Positions 25,426 through 32,194 of a DNA stretch of 32,194 bases are shown here, one piece after another; the first letter of the stretch is position 1; every line of letters starts with the position of its first letter. The notes under the pieces were generated by a model that saw only the letters and a program-made list of their open reading frames with translations, was not told where the DNA came from and searched no databases. This DNA comes from Polyangiaceae bacterium. GTDB lineage: Bacteria > Myxococcota_A > Polyangia > Polyangiales > Polyangiaceae. The stretch covers positions 1 through 32,194 of the forward strand of contig JADLAB010000425.1 of assembly GCA_020848455.1 (NCBI GenBank), in the 5' to 3' direction. Both the position numbers and the translations under genes were made by a program.

Positions 25426-26733
25426 GTGCGCTTCCCCGGACGCCGCAAGCACAAGCACTACTTCCCGGTCCACGCTCGTGACCCGCTCTTCCACCACGCG
25501 GGCATCGAGCCTCCGAAGGCGAAGACGCACGTGGTCGGCATCGACCAGACGCTCGTCGACATCGACGCGCGCGTGCCCGAGGAGCTGCTCGCCCGCTACG
25601 AGCTGCCGAAGGGCGCCTCGACGATCATCCCGAGCGACCGGGCGGCGCGGCTCTACGACGAGCTCCTGTCGCAGAAGCTCATCTGCTACGAGTTCGCCGG
25701 CGGCACCGTCGGCAACACGCTGCACAATTACTCCTTGCTCGCCGACGACGCCTCGATCCTGCTCGGCGTGATGAGCGAGAACATTCGCCTCGGCACCTCG
25801 GGCTATCGCTACCTCTCGAACACCTCGAGTCGCGTGAACCTCGACCACCTGCAACCGGTCGACGGGCCCATCGGTCGCTGCTTCGCCCTCGTCACGCCCG
25901 ACGGCGAGCGCAGCTTCGCGATCAGCGCGGGGCTCATGAACCAGCTCCGCCCCGAGAGCATCCCGCCCTCGGTCTTCGACGACGCGTCCTGCCTGGTCAT
26001 CTCGGCCTACCTGATGCGCTGCCAGCCCGGCGAGCCCATGCCCGAGGCCACGCTCTACGCCGTCGAGCTCGCGCGCGCGCGCGGCGTGCCGGTCGTGCTC
26101 ACGCTCGGCACGCGCTTCGTCATCGCCGAGCGCCCGGAGTTCTGGCGCGAGTTCATCCGCGCGAACGTCGACATCGTCGCCATGAACGAGGAAGAGGGCG
26201 AGGCGCTCACCGGCGCCGCCGACCCGCTCTCGGCCTGCGACCGCGCGCTCGAATTGGCGAGTCTCGTGCTGTGCACGGTCGGCCCGACGGGCCTGTACCT
26301 GTCCGGCTACACCGACGACGACGTGAAGCGCGAGACGCGCTACCCGCTCCTGCCCGGCGCCATTCCCGAGTTCAACCGCTACGAGTTCAGCCGGCCCATG
26401 CTGCAGGGCAAGTGCGCCAAGCCCGTCCGCGTCCATGCGCACATCGCGCCCTACCACGGCGGCCCCGCGCACATCACGAGCACCAACGGTGCGGGTGACG
26501 CGGCGCTCGCGGCGCTCCTGCACGACCGGGCGGCGAACCGCTACCACCGCGCCACCGTGCCGAACTCGGCCAAGCACGTGCGCGACTTCCTCACGTACTC
26601 GTCGCTGAGCCAGGTGTGCCGCTACGCGAACCGCGTGAGCTACGAGGTCCTCGTGCAGGCCTCGCCCCGCCTCACGCGTGGCCTGCCGGAGCGCGAAGAA
26701 GGCCTCGACGACGAGAAGTACTGGGCCATGTAG
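25426..26733 (+). CDS. gsk: Inosine/guanosine kinase
   Basis: A 435-residue PfkB/ribokinase-superfamily enzyme that phosphorylates inosine and guanosine with ATP in purine salvage. Similarity to E. coli Gsk (434 residues) runs along the whole length: FPGRRKHKHYFPVHARDPL at the start, VVGIDQTLVDI, FAGGTVGNTLHNYSLLADD, GPIGRCF, RCQPGEPMPEAT, VPVVLTLGTRFVIAE, LLPGAIPEFN, EFSRPM, and SPRLTRGLPEREE at the end. The catalytic base is D358 in TNGAGDAALAALLHD. The GTG start at 25426 is chosen because E. coli begins MKFPGKRKSKHYFPV; the frame is open far upstream but that part is not coding. Such strong likeness to an enzyme best known from gammaproteobacteria may reflect transfer. Confidence 0.95.
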   Translation: MRFPGRRKHKHYFPVHARDPLFHHAGIEPPKAKTHVVGIDQTLVDIDARVPEELLARYELPKGASTIIPSDRAARLYDELLSQKLICYEFAGGTVGNTLHNYSLLADDASILLGVMSENIRLGTSGYRYLSNTSSRVNLDHLQPVDGPIGRCFALVTPDGERSFAISAGLMNQLRPESIPPSVFDDASCLVISAYLMRCQPGEPMPEATLYAVELARARGVPVVLTLGTRFVIAERPEFWREFIRANVDIVAMNEEEGEALTGAADPLSACDRALELASLVLCTVGPTGLYLSGYTDDDVKRETRYPLLPGAIPEFNRYEFSRPMLQGKCAKPVRVHAHIAPYHGGPAHITSTNGAGDAALAALLHDRAANRYHRATVPNSAKHVRDFLTYSSLSQVCRYANRVSYEVLVQASPRLTRGLPEREEGLDDEKYWAM

Positions 26734-26758
26734 GCCGCTTCGCCCCCGCACGTCGCGC

Positions 26759-26772
26759 GCGCCCGCGGGCGC
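26759..26772. terminator. Perfect palindrome between converging genes
   Basis: GCGCCCGCGGGCGC is a perfect 14-base palindrome located between the stop of gsk and the stop of the converging lipoprotein gene (26773). It could end both transcripts, but there is no T-run and GC-rich palindromes arise easily in this genome. Confidence 0.3.
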
Positions 26773-27312
26773 TCACCACGTGCCGAGCCACGGCAGCGTC
26801 CTGGTCACGTCGGGCTCGGCTGGCAGGCAGGGAACACACGCCGGATCCCGCTCGGGATCGCAGCGGTCCGTGACCGTGTCACACACGACCGGTACCTGGG
26901 TGCCTGGGTGTGGGCCGCAGTACGTGCGCGCCGGGATCTCGTGCTCACCATACGTGAAGAGACAGGCGTCGGTTCCGTCGCAATCGGCCTGGCGCGTGCA
27001 CGCGAATCGTCGGTGGCCCGGAACCGCGTCGTACTCGGGGCTTGCTTCTCGCACGCAGCGTGGCCCATCGTCGGTGAGCACGCAGATGGGCTCTTCCGGT
27101 GGGCAGCGCTGCTTCGCGGCGCAGCTCGCACCCGCACGGCGCGACGCCTCGTGCTCGCTCCGACCTCGGGCGTCGCTGGCGCTCGGGTCGCCACCTTCGG
27201 AGCGCGCGAGCGGCAGGGCCACGGGCGTCGAGGCCGGCCGCGGGGGCTCCGAAGGAGCGCAGCCGAGCGCCGTTGCGAAGGCCAGCGCGATGGTCGAGGC
27301 ACGAGCGAGCAT
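26773..27312 (-). CDS. Cysteine-rich lipoprotein of unknown function
   Basis: A 179-residue lipoprotein with signal peptide MLARASTIALAFATALGC (C18) and GGGGG just upstream of the ATG. A short spacer is followed by a Cys-rich domain: CAAKQRCPPEEPICVLTDD, RFACTRQADCDGTDACLF, YCGPHP and CDTVTDRCDPERDPACVPC. The spaced Cys pairs with PICV and ADCDGTDACL resemble the short Cys-rich repeats frequent in myxobacterial lipoproteins, where they probably form disulphides outside the cell. The frame is open a long way upstream but only as antisense of the PilZ gene. Function unknown. Confidence 0.76.
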   Translation of the reverse strand: MLARASTIALAFATALGCAPSEPPRPASTPVALPLARSEGGDPSASDARGRSEHEASRRAGASCAAKQRCPPEEPICVLTDDGPRCVREASPEYDAVPGHRRFACTRQADCDGTDACLFTYGEHEIPARTYCGPHPGTQVPVVCDTVTDRCDPERDPACVPCLPAEPDVTRTLPWLGTW

Positions 27313-27477
27313 GTCCCCCGCTAACCCAACCCGCTCCGCGCCGCGAGCCTCGCACCCTCGAGCGCTCGCGGAGCTCCCGGACGGCCCGCCGGTTCGCCGC
27401 CTGCGTCTTGCGCTTGACGCGGGGGCGCGCGAGTCCGATGGGAGCAGCTTGCCGCACGAGTCGGCCCGAGAGGCACC

Positions 27478-28710
27478 TTGACCGAGGGACACGAGAGGCG
27501 ACAGTACACCCGCAAGGTCGTCGACCTGCCGGGCGAGATCCAGCTGGGCGATGCGCCGCGACGCCCGGTGCACGTCACGGAGATGAGCCTCGGGGGCAGC
27601 TTCATGGAGACCGCGAACGTGCCGCCGTTCGGCGCGGAGCTCACTGCGTTCTTCCGCCTGCCGGGCCACACCGTCGAGTTCGCGCTCCGCTCGGTGGTGC
27701 GCTGGACGTCCAAGATCGGCATGGGCGTGCAGTTCGGCACCTGCAGCGCCCAGGAGACGCACGCGCTGTCGCTCTACCTGGCCGCCCGCCCGCCGGTGCC
27801 CATCCCGGCGCAGCCAGCGCGCCCGCGACCCGCGCTCGGCCTGCGCGCGCTGACGACGGCCGTCCCGCAGCGGAGCGCGCCGGTACCCCAGGGCGCGCGC
27901 GGGGCCGCGCCCGCCATCCCCCTTCCCGCGCCCGCCGCCACGGCTCGAGCCACGCCCACCCACGCGGCCGCGCCTGCGCCCGCTCTGCCGGCGCCCGCGC
28001 CCGCTCCGCCCGCTGCGCCACCGCCCGCCGCGCCCGCTCCGCGCGTCGCGCCACCGCCCGCCGCACCCGCGCCGCGCGTCGCACCGCCGCCCGCCGCACC
28101 CGCGCCGCGCGTCGCGCCGCCGCCCGCCGCACCCGCGCCGCGCGTCGCAGAGCTCGTGGCCGCGCTCGCGGCGGCGCACGCGGAGCGCGCCGATCTCGTG
28201 TCCCGCCACGCGGTCGCCCTGGCGGAGCGCGACGGCCTCGTCGCCCTCCAGGACGACGCCCTGCTCGAGTGCCACGACCTCATCGCGCGACTCGAGGCCG
28301 AGCTCGAGACGCGCACCGCCGAGGTCCAGCGCATCGAGCAGGAGCGCGCGGAGCGCGACACCGCGGTGGCGCGCCTGCGGGCCGAGCTCGCCGAGCGGGA
28401 GCAAGCGCTCGCAGAGAAGGACGCGGAGCTCGCCGCGCTCCGGTCGCGCGGCGCGGGGTCTGCGCCCGCGGCGCCGCCCGGCGACGAGCTCCGGCGCATC
28501 CGGGGCATCGGTCCGACCTTCGCCCGCGCGCTCGAGAGCATGGGGATCCACCGCGTGGCGCAGGTCGCCGCGTGGAGCGAGGACGAGATCGCCGCGGCGG
28601 CGCAGCGGCTCAAGATCCCGGCGGCCCGCATCCGCCGCGAGGCCTGGGTGGCGCGCGCCGCCGAGCTGCTGCGAGACGGCGAGCCGTCGGCCGCAGAGGG
28701 CGGAGCCTAG
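27478..28710 (+). CDS. PilZ / coiled-coil / helix-hairpin-helix protein
   Basis: A 410-residue cytoplasmic protein of three parts. Residues 1-105 form a PilZ domain, which binds cyclic di-GMP: R8xxxR12 in RRQYTR, then TEMSLGGSF, where the usual Asp/Asn of [DN]xSxxG is Glu (E35). Residues 106-223 are a Pro/Ala linker ending in four 11-residue repeats. About 225-320 is a long coiled coil (ERDGLVALQDD, RLEAELETRTAEVQRIEQERAERD). About 335-395 is a helix-hairpin-helix domain (LRRIRGIGPTFARALESMGIHRVAQVAAWS) of the COG3743 type, usually DNA-binding. The start is TTG at 27478 with GAGAGG upstream; no ATG lies before the PilZ motif. It probably links c-di-GMP level to a nucleic-acid or protein partner. 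Confidence 0.85.
   Translation: MTEGHERRQYTRKVVDLPGEIQLGDAPRRPVHVTEMSLGGSFMETANVPPFGAELTAFFRLPGHTVEFALRSVVRWTSKIGMGVQFGTCSAQETHALSLYLAARPPVPIPAQPARPRPALGLRALTTAVPQRSAPVPQGARGAAPAIPLPAPAATARATPTHAAAPAPALPAPAPAPPAAPPPAAPAPRVAPPPAAPAPRVAPPPAAPAPRVAPPPAAPAPRVAELVAALAAAHAERADLVSRHAVALAERDGLVALQDDALLECHDLIARLEAELETRTAEVQRIEQERAERDTAVARLRAELAEREQALAEKDAELAALRSRGAGSAPAAPPGDELRRIRGIGPTFARALESMGIHRVAQVAAWSEDEIAAAAQRLKIPAARIRREAWVARAAELLRDGEPSAAEGGA
28015..28146 (+). repeat. Four tandem 33-bp units (APPPAAPAPRV) in the PilZ gene
   Basis: Four exact-length 33-base units each encode APPPAAPAPRV (residues 180-223). They differ only at synonymous positions, so the array expanded recently or the peptide is under selection. 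It forms the end of the flexible linker before the coiled coil, and copy number may vary between strains. Confidence 0.9.
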
Positions 28711-28749
28711 CCCCCCGGCCTGCCGGCCGGGCCGCGTCGCAGAGCACGC

Positions 28750-29277
28750 TCAGCAGTCGTGCCCGACCCCTGCCTCGAGCAGACTCCACCCCCGGGGGCC
28801 GACGTCGAGCGTCGCCCACACGTAGAAATCGTCGTCACACCGCTCGGGCACCGCGGCGAGGCGCAGGGTGCCGGGGCTCGGCTCGCCGGCGACGACGACG
28901 AGGTAGATCATCTCGGGGTCGAAGTCGTACGCGGCGAGCCGGGCCACGACCTCGCGGCGCGAGGGCAGGCGCAGCGCCGCACGCCACGTGAGGCCACGGA
29001 GGCGCACGAGAGAACGCGCGACGGCCTCGCGATAGGGCGGGTCGTCCGTGATGGCCGCCCGGAGCAGGAGCGCGATCGCGTCCGGGCGGGCGGCGTCCGA
29101 GACGCGGCCGAGGGCGCGCACGAGCGCCAGGCGTCCGGGCCGGGAGAGCCCGGTGTCGGGCCGGAGGCAGGCGTCGAGGGCCCAGAAGTCGATGGGCTCG
29201 GCGGCGGTGCACGCGTCGGCACGCGCCGCAGGCACCGAGACCGCGAGCGCTGCCGCGAGCATCGGGACTCGGAGCAT
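28750..29277 (-). CDS. Secreted alpha-helical protein of unknown function
   Basis: A 175-residue protein with a signal peptide (MLRVPMLAAALAVSVPAARA, cleavage before DAC). The mature part is helical with repeated Leu/Arg/Ala helices (GRLALVRALGRVSDAARPDAIALLLRAAI, YREAVARSLVRLRG) that look like two or three HEAT-type repeats, followed by a short beta-part (MIYLVVVAGEPSPGTLRLAAVPERC). Four Cys suggest disulphides. It ends 39 bp from the converging PilZ gene. No family recognised. Confidence 0.7.
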   Translation of the reverse strand: MLRVPMLAAALAVSVPAARADACTAAEPIDFWALDACLRPDTGLSRPGRLALVRALGRVSDAARPDAIALLLRAAITDDPPYREAVARSLVRLRGLTWRAALRLPSRREVVARLAAYDFDPEMIYLVVVAGEPSPGTLRLAAVPERCDDDFYVWATLDVGPRGWSLLEAGVGHDC

Positions 29278-29360
29278 GGAGGTCCGAACGCCCGCGCGGT
29301 GCGCGACATTCCTCTGCGCCTACGCTCCGCGGCCCGGAGCGCTCCCGTCCGGTCGGACGG

Positions 29361-31697
29361 TCATTCGCTCGTGTTGGTGCTCGCGACGTAGGCGCGGCAC
29401 GGCTGGCCGCGCAGCGACGGGCAGGGAGGCGTGCCGGCCGCGACCGGCACGCCGCTCACCACTGGCAAGAACAGGCGCGACGGCGTCTGCGGTCCGAAGG
29501 CCACGATGTGCTTGGGCGTCGCGCCGCCGTAGTCGGGGCTCTCGAATTGCCAGGTGCCGTGGTTGCGGCCCGGCGTGGCGATGACGACGCGCAGCTGCGA
29601 GCCCGAGCGGAAGGCGTGCGCCACCGACGGGATGGCGATCTTGGCGCTCACCATCTGGCCCGGCACGAGGGGCTCGAAGTCGGCCTCGGCGTAGGTGCGC
29701 CGCACCCGGAACTGGTCCGACGCGGTCTCGTCGACCTTGCGGTGGCCGAGCCGCAGCCAGCCCGACTGCACGAGCACCTCGGTCGCGTCGGGACGCACCT
29801 CGGTCAAGCTCACCTGCACGTCGACGTCGTCGACCTCGCTCGTGAGCCAGAGCTCGGCCCAGCCCGGCCCGGCGACCACCGTGTCCTCGGCGAGCGGGTC
29901 GGAGACGTACGACAGGCTGCGTCCGGTCGGGAACTCGGTCCAGTCGATGTCCCAGAGCTCGGCCGTCAGCTGGTAGCCCTGCGGGCCGAAGAAATTGACG
30001 CTGCCGGCCGTCGGATCGTGCAGGTAGCTGTCGGCTCCGGCGAGCAGGGGCGCGCTCGTGCCGAGCTTGCCGGCGCCGTCGAGGTAGAGGCTCCAGCCGG
30101 TGGCCGCCGGCGGCGGCCAGGACGCGTAGCTCGCCTCGAAGCGTGCCACGGGGGCACCCGGCTCCTGCCCGCCCGCGCCGCTCTCGAACAGCACCCGCAC
30201 CGGGGGCTCGGCCTCGTAGGCCGCGAGCACGGCCGCGTAGTCCTCGTCGGCATAGGCCGCGAAGCGGTTGGCCTCGATCGGCACCACCGTCTGCAGGCCG
30301 AACTCGCCGGAGAGCTGCTCCGACAAGAGGTCGCGGATCCCCTCGTCGAGCCGAGGCACGCGGCGCGCCACGTAGAGCTCCAGGAACTCGAGCCAGCGCC
30401 CCAGCATGAGCGGGCTGTAGCCGTCGGGGTGGCGGCCGTTGAACATCGTGAACCGGTGCACGCTGCCGCCGAACCGATCGAGCATGGCGCCGAACTCGGC
30501 TCCGGTCTGCTCGTCCTGCCAGGCCCCGGTGAGGAACACGGGGGCCTCGATGTCGGCCACGAGCAGCGGCAGGCTGCGGTCGGCCGCGTCGGGCGGGTAG
30601 AACTCGAGCAGCCGGAAGAACGACTCGAAATCGATGTTCTGCCGGCGGAGGTCCTGGTGCGCGGCGCAGCGCGTGTCGCCGGCCTCGATGCGCTTGTCGG
30701 TCCAGCTCTGCCCCCCGGAGGCGGCCGACGCGTCGCGCTGCTCGAGCCACTGCCGCGTGAAGCCGCCGTTGTACACGCCCCCGGGCCACTGCTGCACCCA
30801 CGGGTCGGCGATCACCGACAGGGGCGTCAGCGCGGCGAGGCTCGGCGGCCGCGTGTAGCCCACGAACAGCTGAGCGATCCCCGAGTACGACAGGCCGACC
30901 ATCCCGACCCGATTGTGGAGCACCCACGGCTGGCGGGCGACGATCTCGACGATGTCGTAGCCGTCGGCGTGCTGGGCCGGGTTGAAGACGTCGAACACGC
31001 CGCCCGAGCAGCCCGTCCCGCGCATGTTGACGGCGACGGTGGCGTAGCCGAGCAAGGTGGCGATGCGCGTCCCGGGCTCGGGGCCGTCGGGGTTCGACGG
31101 CGAGTACCCCGAGTACTCGATGACGGTGGGCCACGGGCCGTCGCCCCAGAGGGCTCGGTCGGGGAAGCGGACCATCGCGCTCAGCTCGACGCCGTCGCGC
31201 ATCACGAGGTAGTTGAAGCCCTCGTCGGCGCTGTGACCGAAGGACACGCCGAGCAGACCGTAGCGCACGCCCGTGAGCGACTGGCCTTCGTAGAGGGAGA
31301 CGTCCGGCACGTCGTCCACGCCGAGGACGGCGAACGGCGCCGAGCTCTCGGGCGGGTCGGCGCTGTCGGCGCGCACGACGTACTGCCCCTTCTTCAACGT
31401 GTGGCCGTCGGCCATCGGAACCGTGCCCGCGGCCGAGTCGAGGGTCACGAGCGTGTCGGGGATGTAGGCGAAGTGGGCCTGCCCGAACTCGTCGGTGACG
31501 AGCGTCAGCAGGGCCTGCCCGTCCGCGTCGTAGAGCGTCAGCGGGATCCGCGGCTCGGCCCCCGTCACCGTCGCGATCTCGACGCCCGGTCGCACGTCGA
31601 AGGGCGGAGCGGGCTCGGTCTCTTGCCCGCCACAGGCCCAGGCGCCGACGGCCAGGGCGGCGCAGAGCATCCGAACAGAGAGAGGTAGCTGCTTCAT
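29361..31697 (-). CDS. CocE/NonD-type serine hydrolase (lipoprotein)
   Basis: A 778-residue secreted hydrolase of the CocE/NonD, X-Pro dipeptidyl-peptidase-like family, larger than cocaine esterase (574) because of an added N-terminal domain. The signal peptide ends near AWAC (C22, weak lipobox). Residues about 40-150 form a beta-rich prealbumin-type domain. The alpha/beta-hydrolase triad is S270 in GLSYSG, D395 in GAWQDEQTG and H423 in NGRHPDG; NMRGTGCSGG is the oxyanion-side motif. From about 545 a C-terminal jelly-roll domain follows (AELWLTSEVDDVDVQVSL, GWLRLGHRKVD, LVPGQMVSAKIAIPSVAHAFRSGSQLRVVIAT). The start has GGAGG seven bases upstream. It probably cleaves acyl esters or peptides outside the cytoplasm; the substrate is unknown. 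Confidence 0.92.
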   Translation of the reverse strand: MKQLPLSVRMLCAALAVGAWACGGQETEPAPPFDVRPGVEIATVTGAEPRIPLTLYDADGQALLTLVTDEFGQAHFAYIPDTLVTLDSAAGTVPMADGHTLKKGQYVVRADSADPPESSAPFAVLGVDDVPDVSLYEGQSLTGVRYGLLGVSFGHSADEGFNYLVMRDGVELSAMVRFPDRALWGDGPWPTVIEYSGYSPSNPDGPEPGTRIATLLGYATVAVNMRGTGCSGGVFDVFNPAQHADGYDIVEIVARQPWVLHNRVGMVGLSYSGIAQLFVGYTRPPSLAALTPLSVIADPWVQQWPGGVYNGGFTRQWLEQRDASAASGGQSWTDKRIEAGDTRCAAHQDLRRQNIDFESFFRLLEFYPPDAADRSLPLLVADIEAPVFLTGAWQDEQTGAEFGAMLDRFGGSVHRFTMFNGRHPDGYSPLMLGRWLEFLELYVARRVPRLDEGIRDLLSEQLSGEFGLQTVVPIEANRFAAYADEDYAAVLAAYEAEPPVRVLFESGAGGQEPGAPVARFEASYASWPPPAATGWSLYLDGAGKLGTSAPLLAGADSYLHDPTAGSVNFFGPQGYQLTAELWDIDWTEFPTGRSLSYVSDPLAEDTVVAGPGWAELWLTSEVDDVDVQVSLTEVRPDATEVLVQSGWLRLGHRKVDETASDQFRVRRTYAEADFEPLVPGQMVSAKIAIPSVAHAFRSGSQLRVVIATPGRNHGTWQFESPDYGGATPKHIVAFGPQTPSRLFLPVVSGVPVAAGTPPCPSLRGQPCRAYVASTNTSE

Positions 31698-31716
31698 CCA
31701 CGGCCTCCGCCACGAT

Positions 31717-31728
31717 CTCGAATTCGAG
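31717..31728. promoter_or_regulatory. 12-base palindrome upstream of the hydrolase gene
   Basis: CTCGAATTCGAG is a perfect palindrome starting 20 bases upstream of the hydrolase start codon, just beyond the GGAGG site. Position and symmetry fit a repressor site or an RNA hairpin near the 5' end of the mRNA. Confidence 0.3.
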
Positions 31729-31765
31729 CAGGTTCGCACCGCTCGGGGCCGGGGGCTAGCGTTCG

Positions 31766-31897
31766 GTGCGGGAGCGGGGGCGGGTGCGGGAGCGTGGGCG
31801 GGAGCGGGTGCGTGGGCGGGGGCGGGTGCGGGTGCGGGGGCGGGCGCGGGTGCGGGTGCGTGAGCGGGCGCGGGAGCGGGTGCGGGGGCGGGCGCGG
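31766..31897. repeat. Hexamer array GNGCGG, about 22 units
   Basis: Twenty-two consecutive units of GNGCGG (second base T, A, G or C; a few end in T) cover 132 bases. The plus strand has many closely spaced G3 to G5 runs, so it could form G-quadruplexes; it lies about 70 bases upstream of the hydrolase start. It abuts the 148-bp tandem repeat. Confidence 0.92.
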
Positions 31898-32194
31898 CGA
31901 AGCGGCGAAGCGGAGCGTAACCAAGTGGCACATCTGCTTCGGTCTACCCGGGCTTGGTTACGTTGGAGGCCTGCGGCGCGGGCGCGAACGTGCGGGAGGC
32001 GGCGCCAAGTGCGCGACCGCTCGTCGACGCGACGAGCGCGAGCGGCGAAGCGGCGGTGCGGAGCGTAACCAAGTGGCACCTTTGCTTCGGTCTACCCGGG
32101 GTTGGTTACGTTGGAGGGCTGCGGCGCGGGCGCGAACGTGCGGGAGGCGGCGCCAAGTGCGCGACCGCTCGTCGACGCGACGAGCGCGAGCGGC
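31894..32194. repeat. 148-bp tandem repeat with two hairpins per unit
   Basis: Units 31894-32041 and 32042-32189 match at about 142 of 148 positions, and a third begins at 32190 as the window ends. Each unit has two inverted repeats. In unit 1, CGTAACCAAG (31916-31925) pairs with CTTGGTTACG (31953-31962), and CGCTCGTCG (32018-32026) pairs with CGACGAGCG (32030-32038) around a three-base loop. In unit 2 the first stem has one mismatch and the second is perfect. No coding frame is plausible. Confidence 0.88.

Larger units (their letters stand above)
31698..32194. other. Gene-free repeat region upstream of the hydrolase gene
   Basis: No gene is supported in this 497-base end region. It holds the hydrolase gene's ribosome site, a 12-base palindrome, a hexamer array and the 148-bp tandem repeat described separately. 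Frames on the minus strand encode only Ala-Pro runs from the hexamer array. Confidence 0.7.

Noticed and set aside
31698-31931. N-terminal Ala-Pro extension of the CocE-type hydrolase
   Set aside because: It is encoded by the hexamer array; the ATG at 31697 has GGAGG upstream and begins a signal peptide.
31894-32194. CRISPR array
   Set aside because: The repeated unit is 148 bp with no variable spacers between short repeats, and there are no cas genes.

Overview
The window is very GC-rich, and most sense frames have long antisense shadows. It carries many small lipoproteins, a PilZ protein with a proline/alanine-rich linker, a proprotein-convertase P-domain lipoprotein, and few long operons. 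This fits a myxobacterium-like member of the Myxococcota (Polyangia-type). That placement is inferred from style and gene content; no rRNA or marker gene is present. I saw no tRNA, rRNA, CRISPR array, transposase or integrase.

Layout. 1-2108: a trans-aconitate methyltransferase-like gene, facing a DUF2277/DUF4336 pair. 2109-4675: two lipoproteins, the first with a His/Cys pair resembling caspase/gingipain-type (clan CD) proteases and a C-terminal P-domain. 4749-10799: a 2016-residue fusion protein with a PLP aminotransferase-like domain in the middle and a PEPCK/HPr-kinase-like P-loop domain near the C-terminus. 10612-14746: a compact insertion bounded by two 199-bp direct repeats (4 mismatches), each holding the last 62 codons and stop of the giant gene. 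Between them is a three-gene minus-strand operon with ATGA overlaps: caspase-like protease, a protein of unknown function, and a ComEC-like metallo-beta-lactamase-fold hydrolase. 14753-18462: three lipoproteins and a creatininase-family protein. 18500-22836: an RND efflux pump (fusion protein plus permease). 23368-25366: three lipoproteins, the last with a C-terminal Hint (hedgehog/intein) domain. 25426-26733: inosine/guanosine kinase. 26773-29277: a Cys-rich lipoprotein, a PilZ/coiled-coil/helix-hairpin-helix protein and a secreted protein. 29361-31697: a CocE/NonD-type serine hydrolase. 31766-32194: a GNGCGG hexamer array followed by a 148-bp tandem repeat that runs to the window edge.

The best candidate for an undescribed system is the caspase / unknown / MBL operon at 11032-14497. 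A protease and a hydrolase-fold effector are translationally coupled through a middle protein. The middle protein begins with a beta-sandwich-like domain that resembles the one ending the caspase. The cassette sits between direct repeats that preserve the reading frame of the gene it interrupts, as genomic-island attachment duplications do. This suggests a small exchangeable defence or conflict cassette. Its function is inference; its structure is visible in the sequence.
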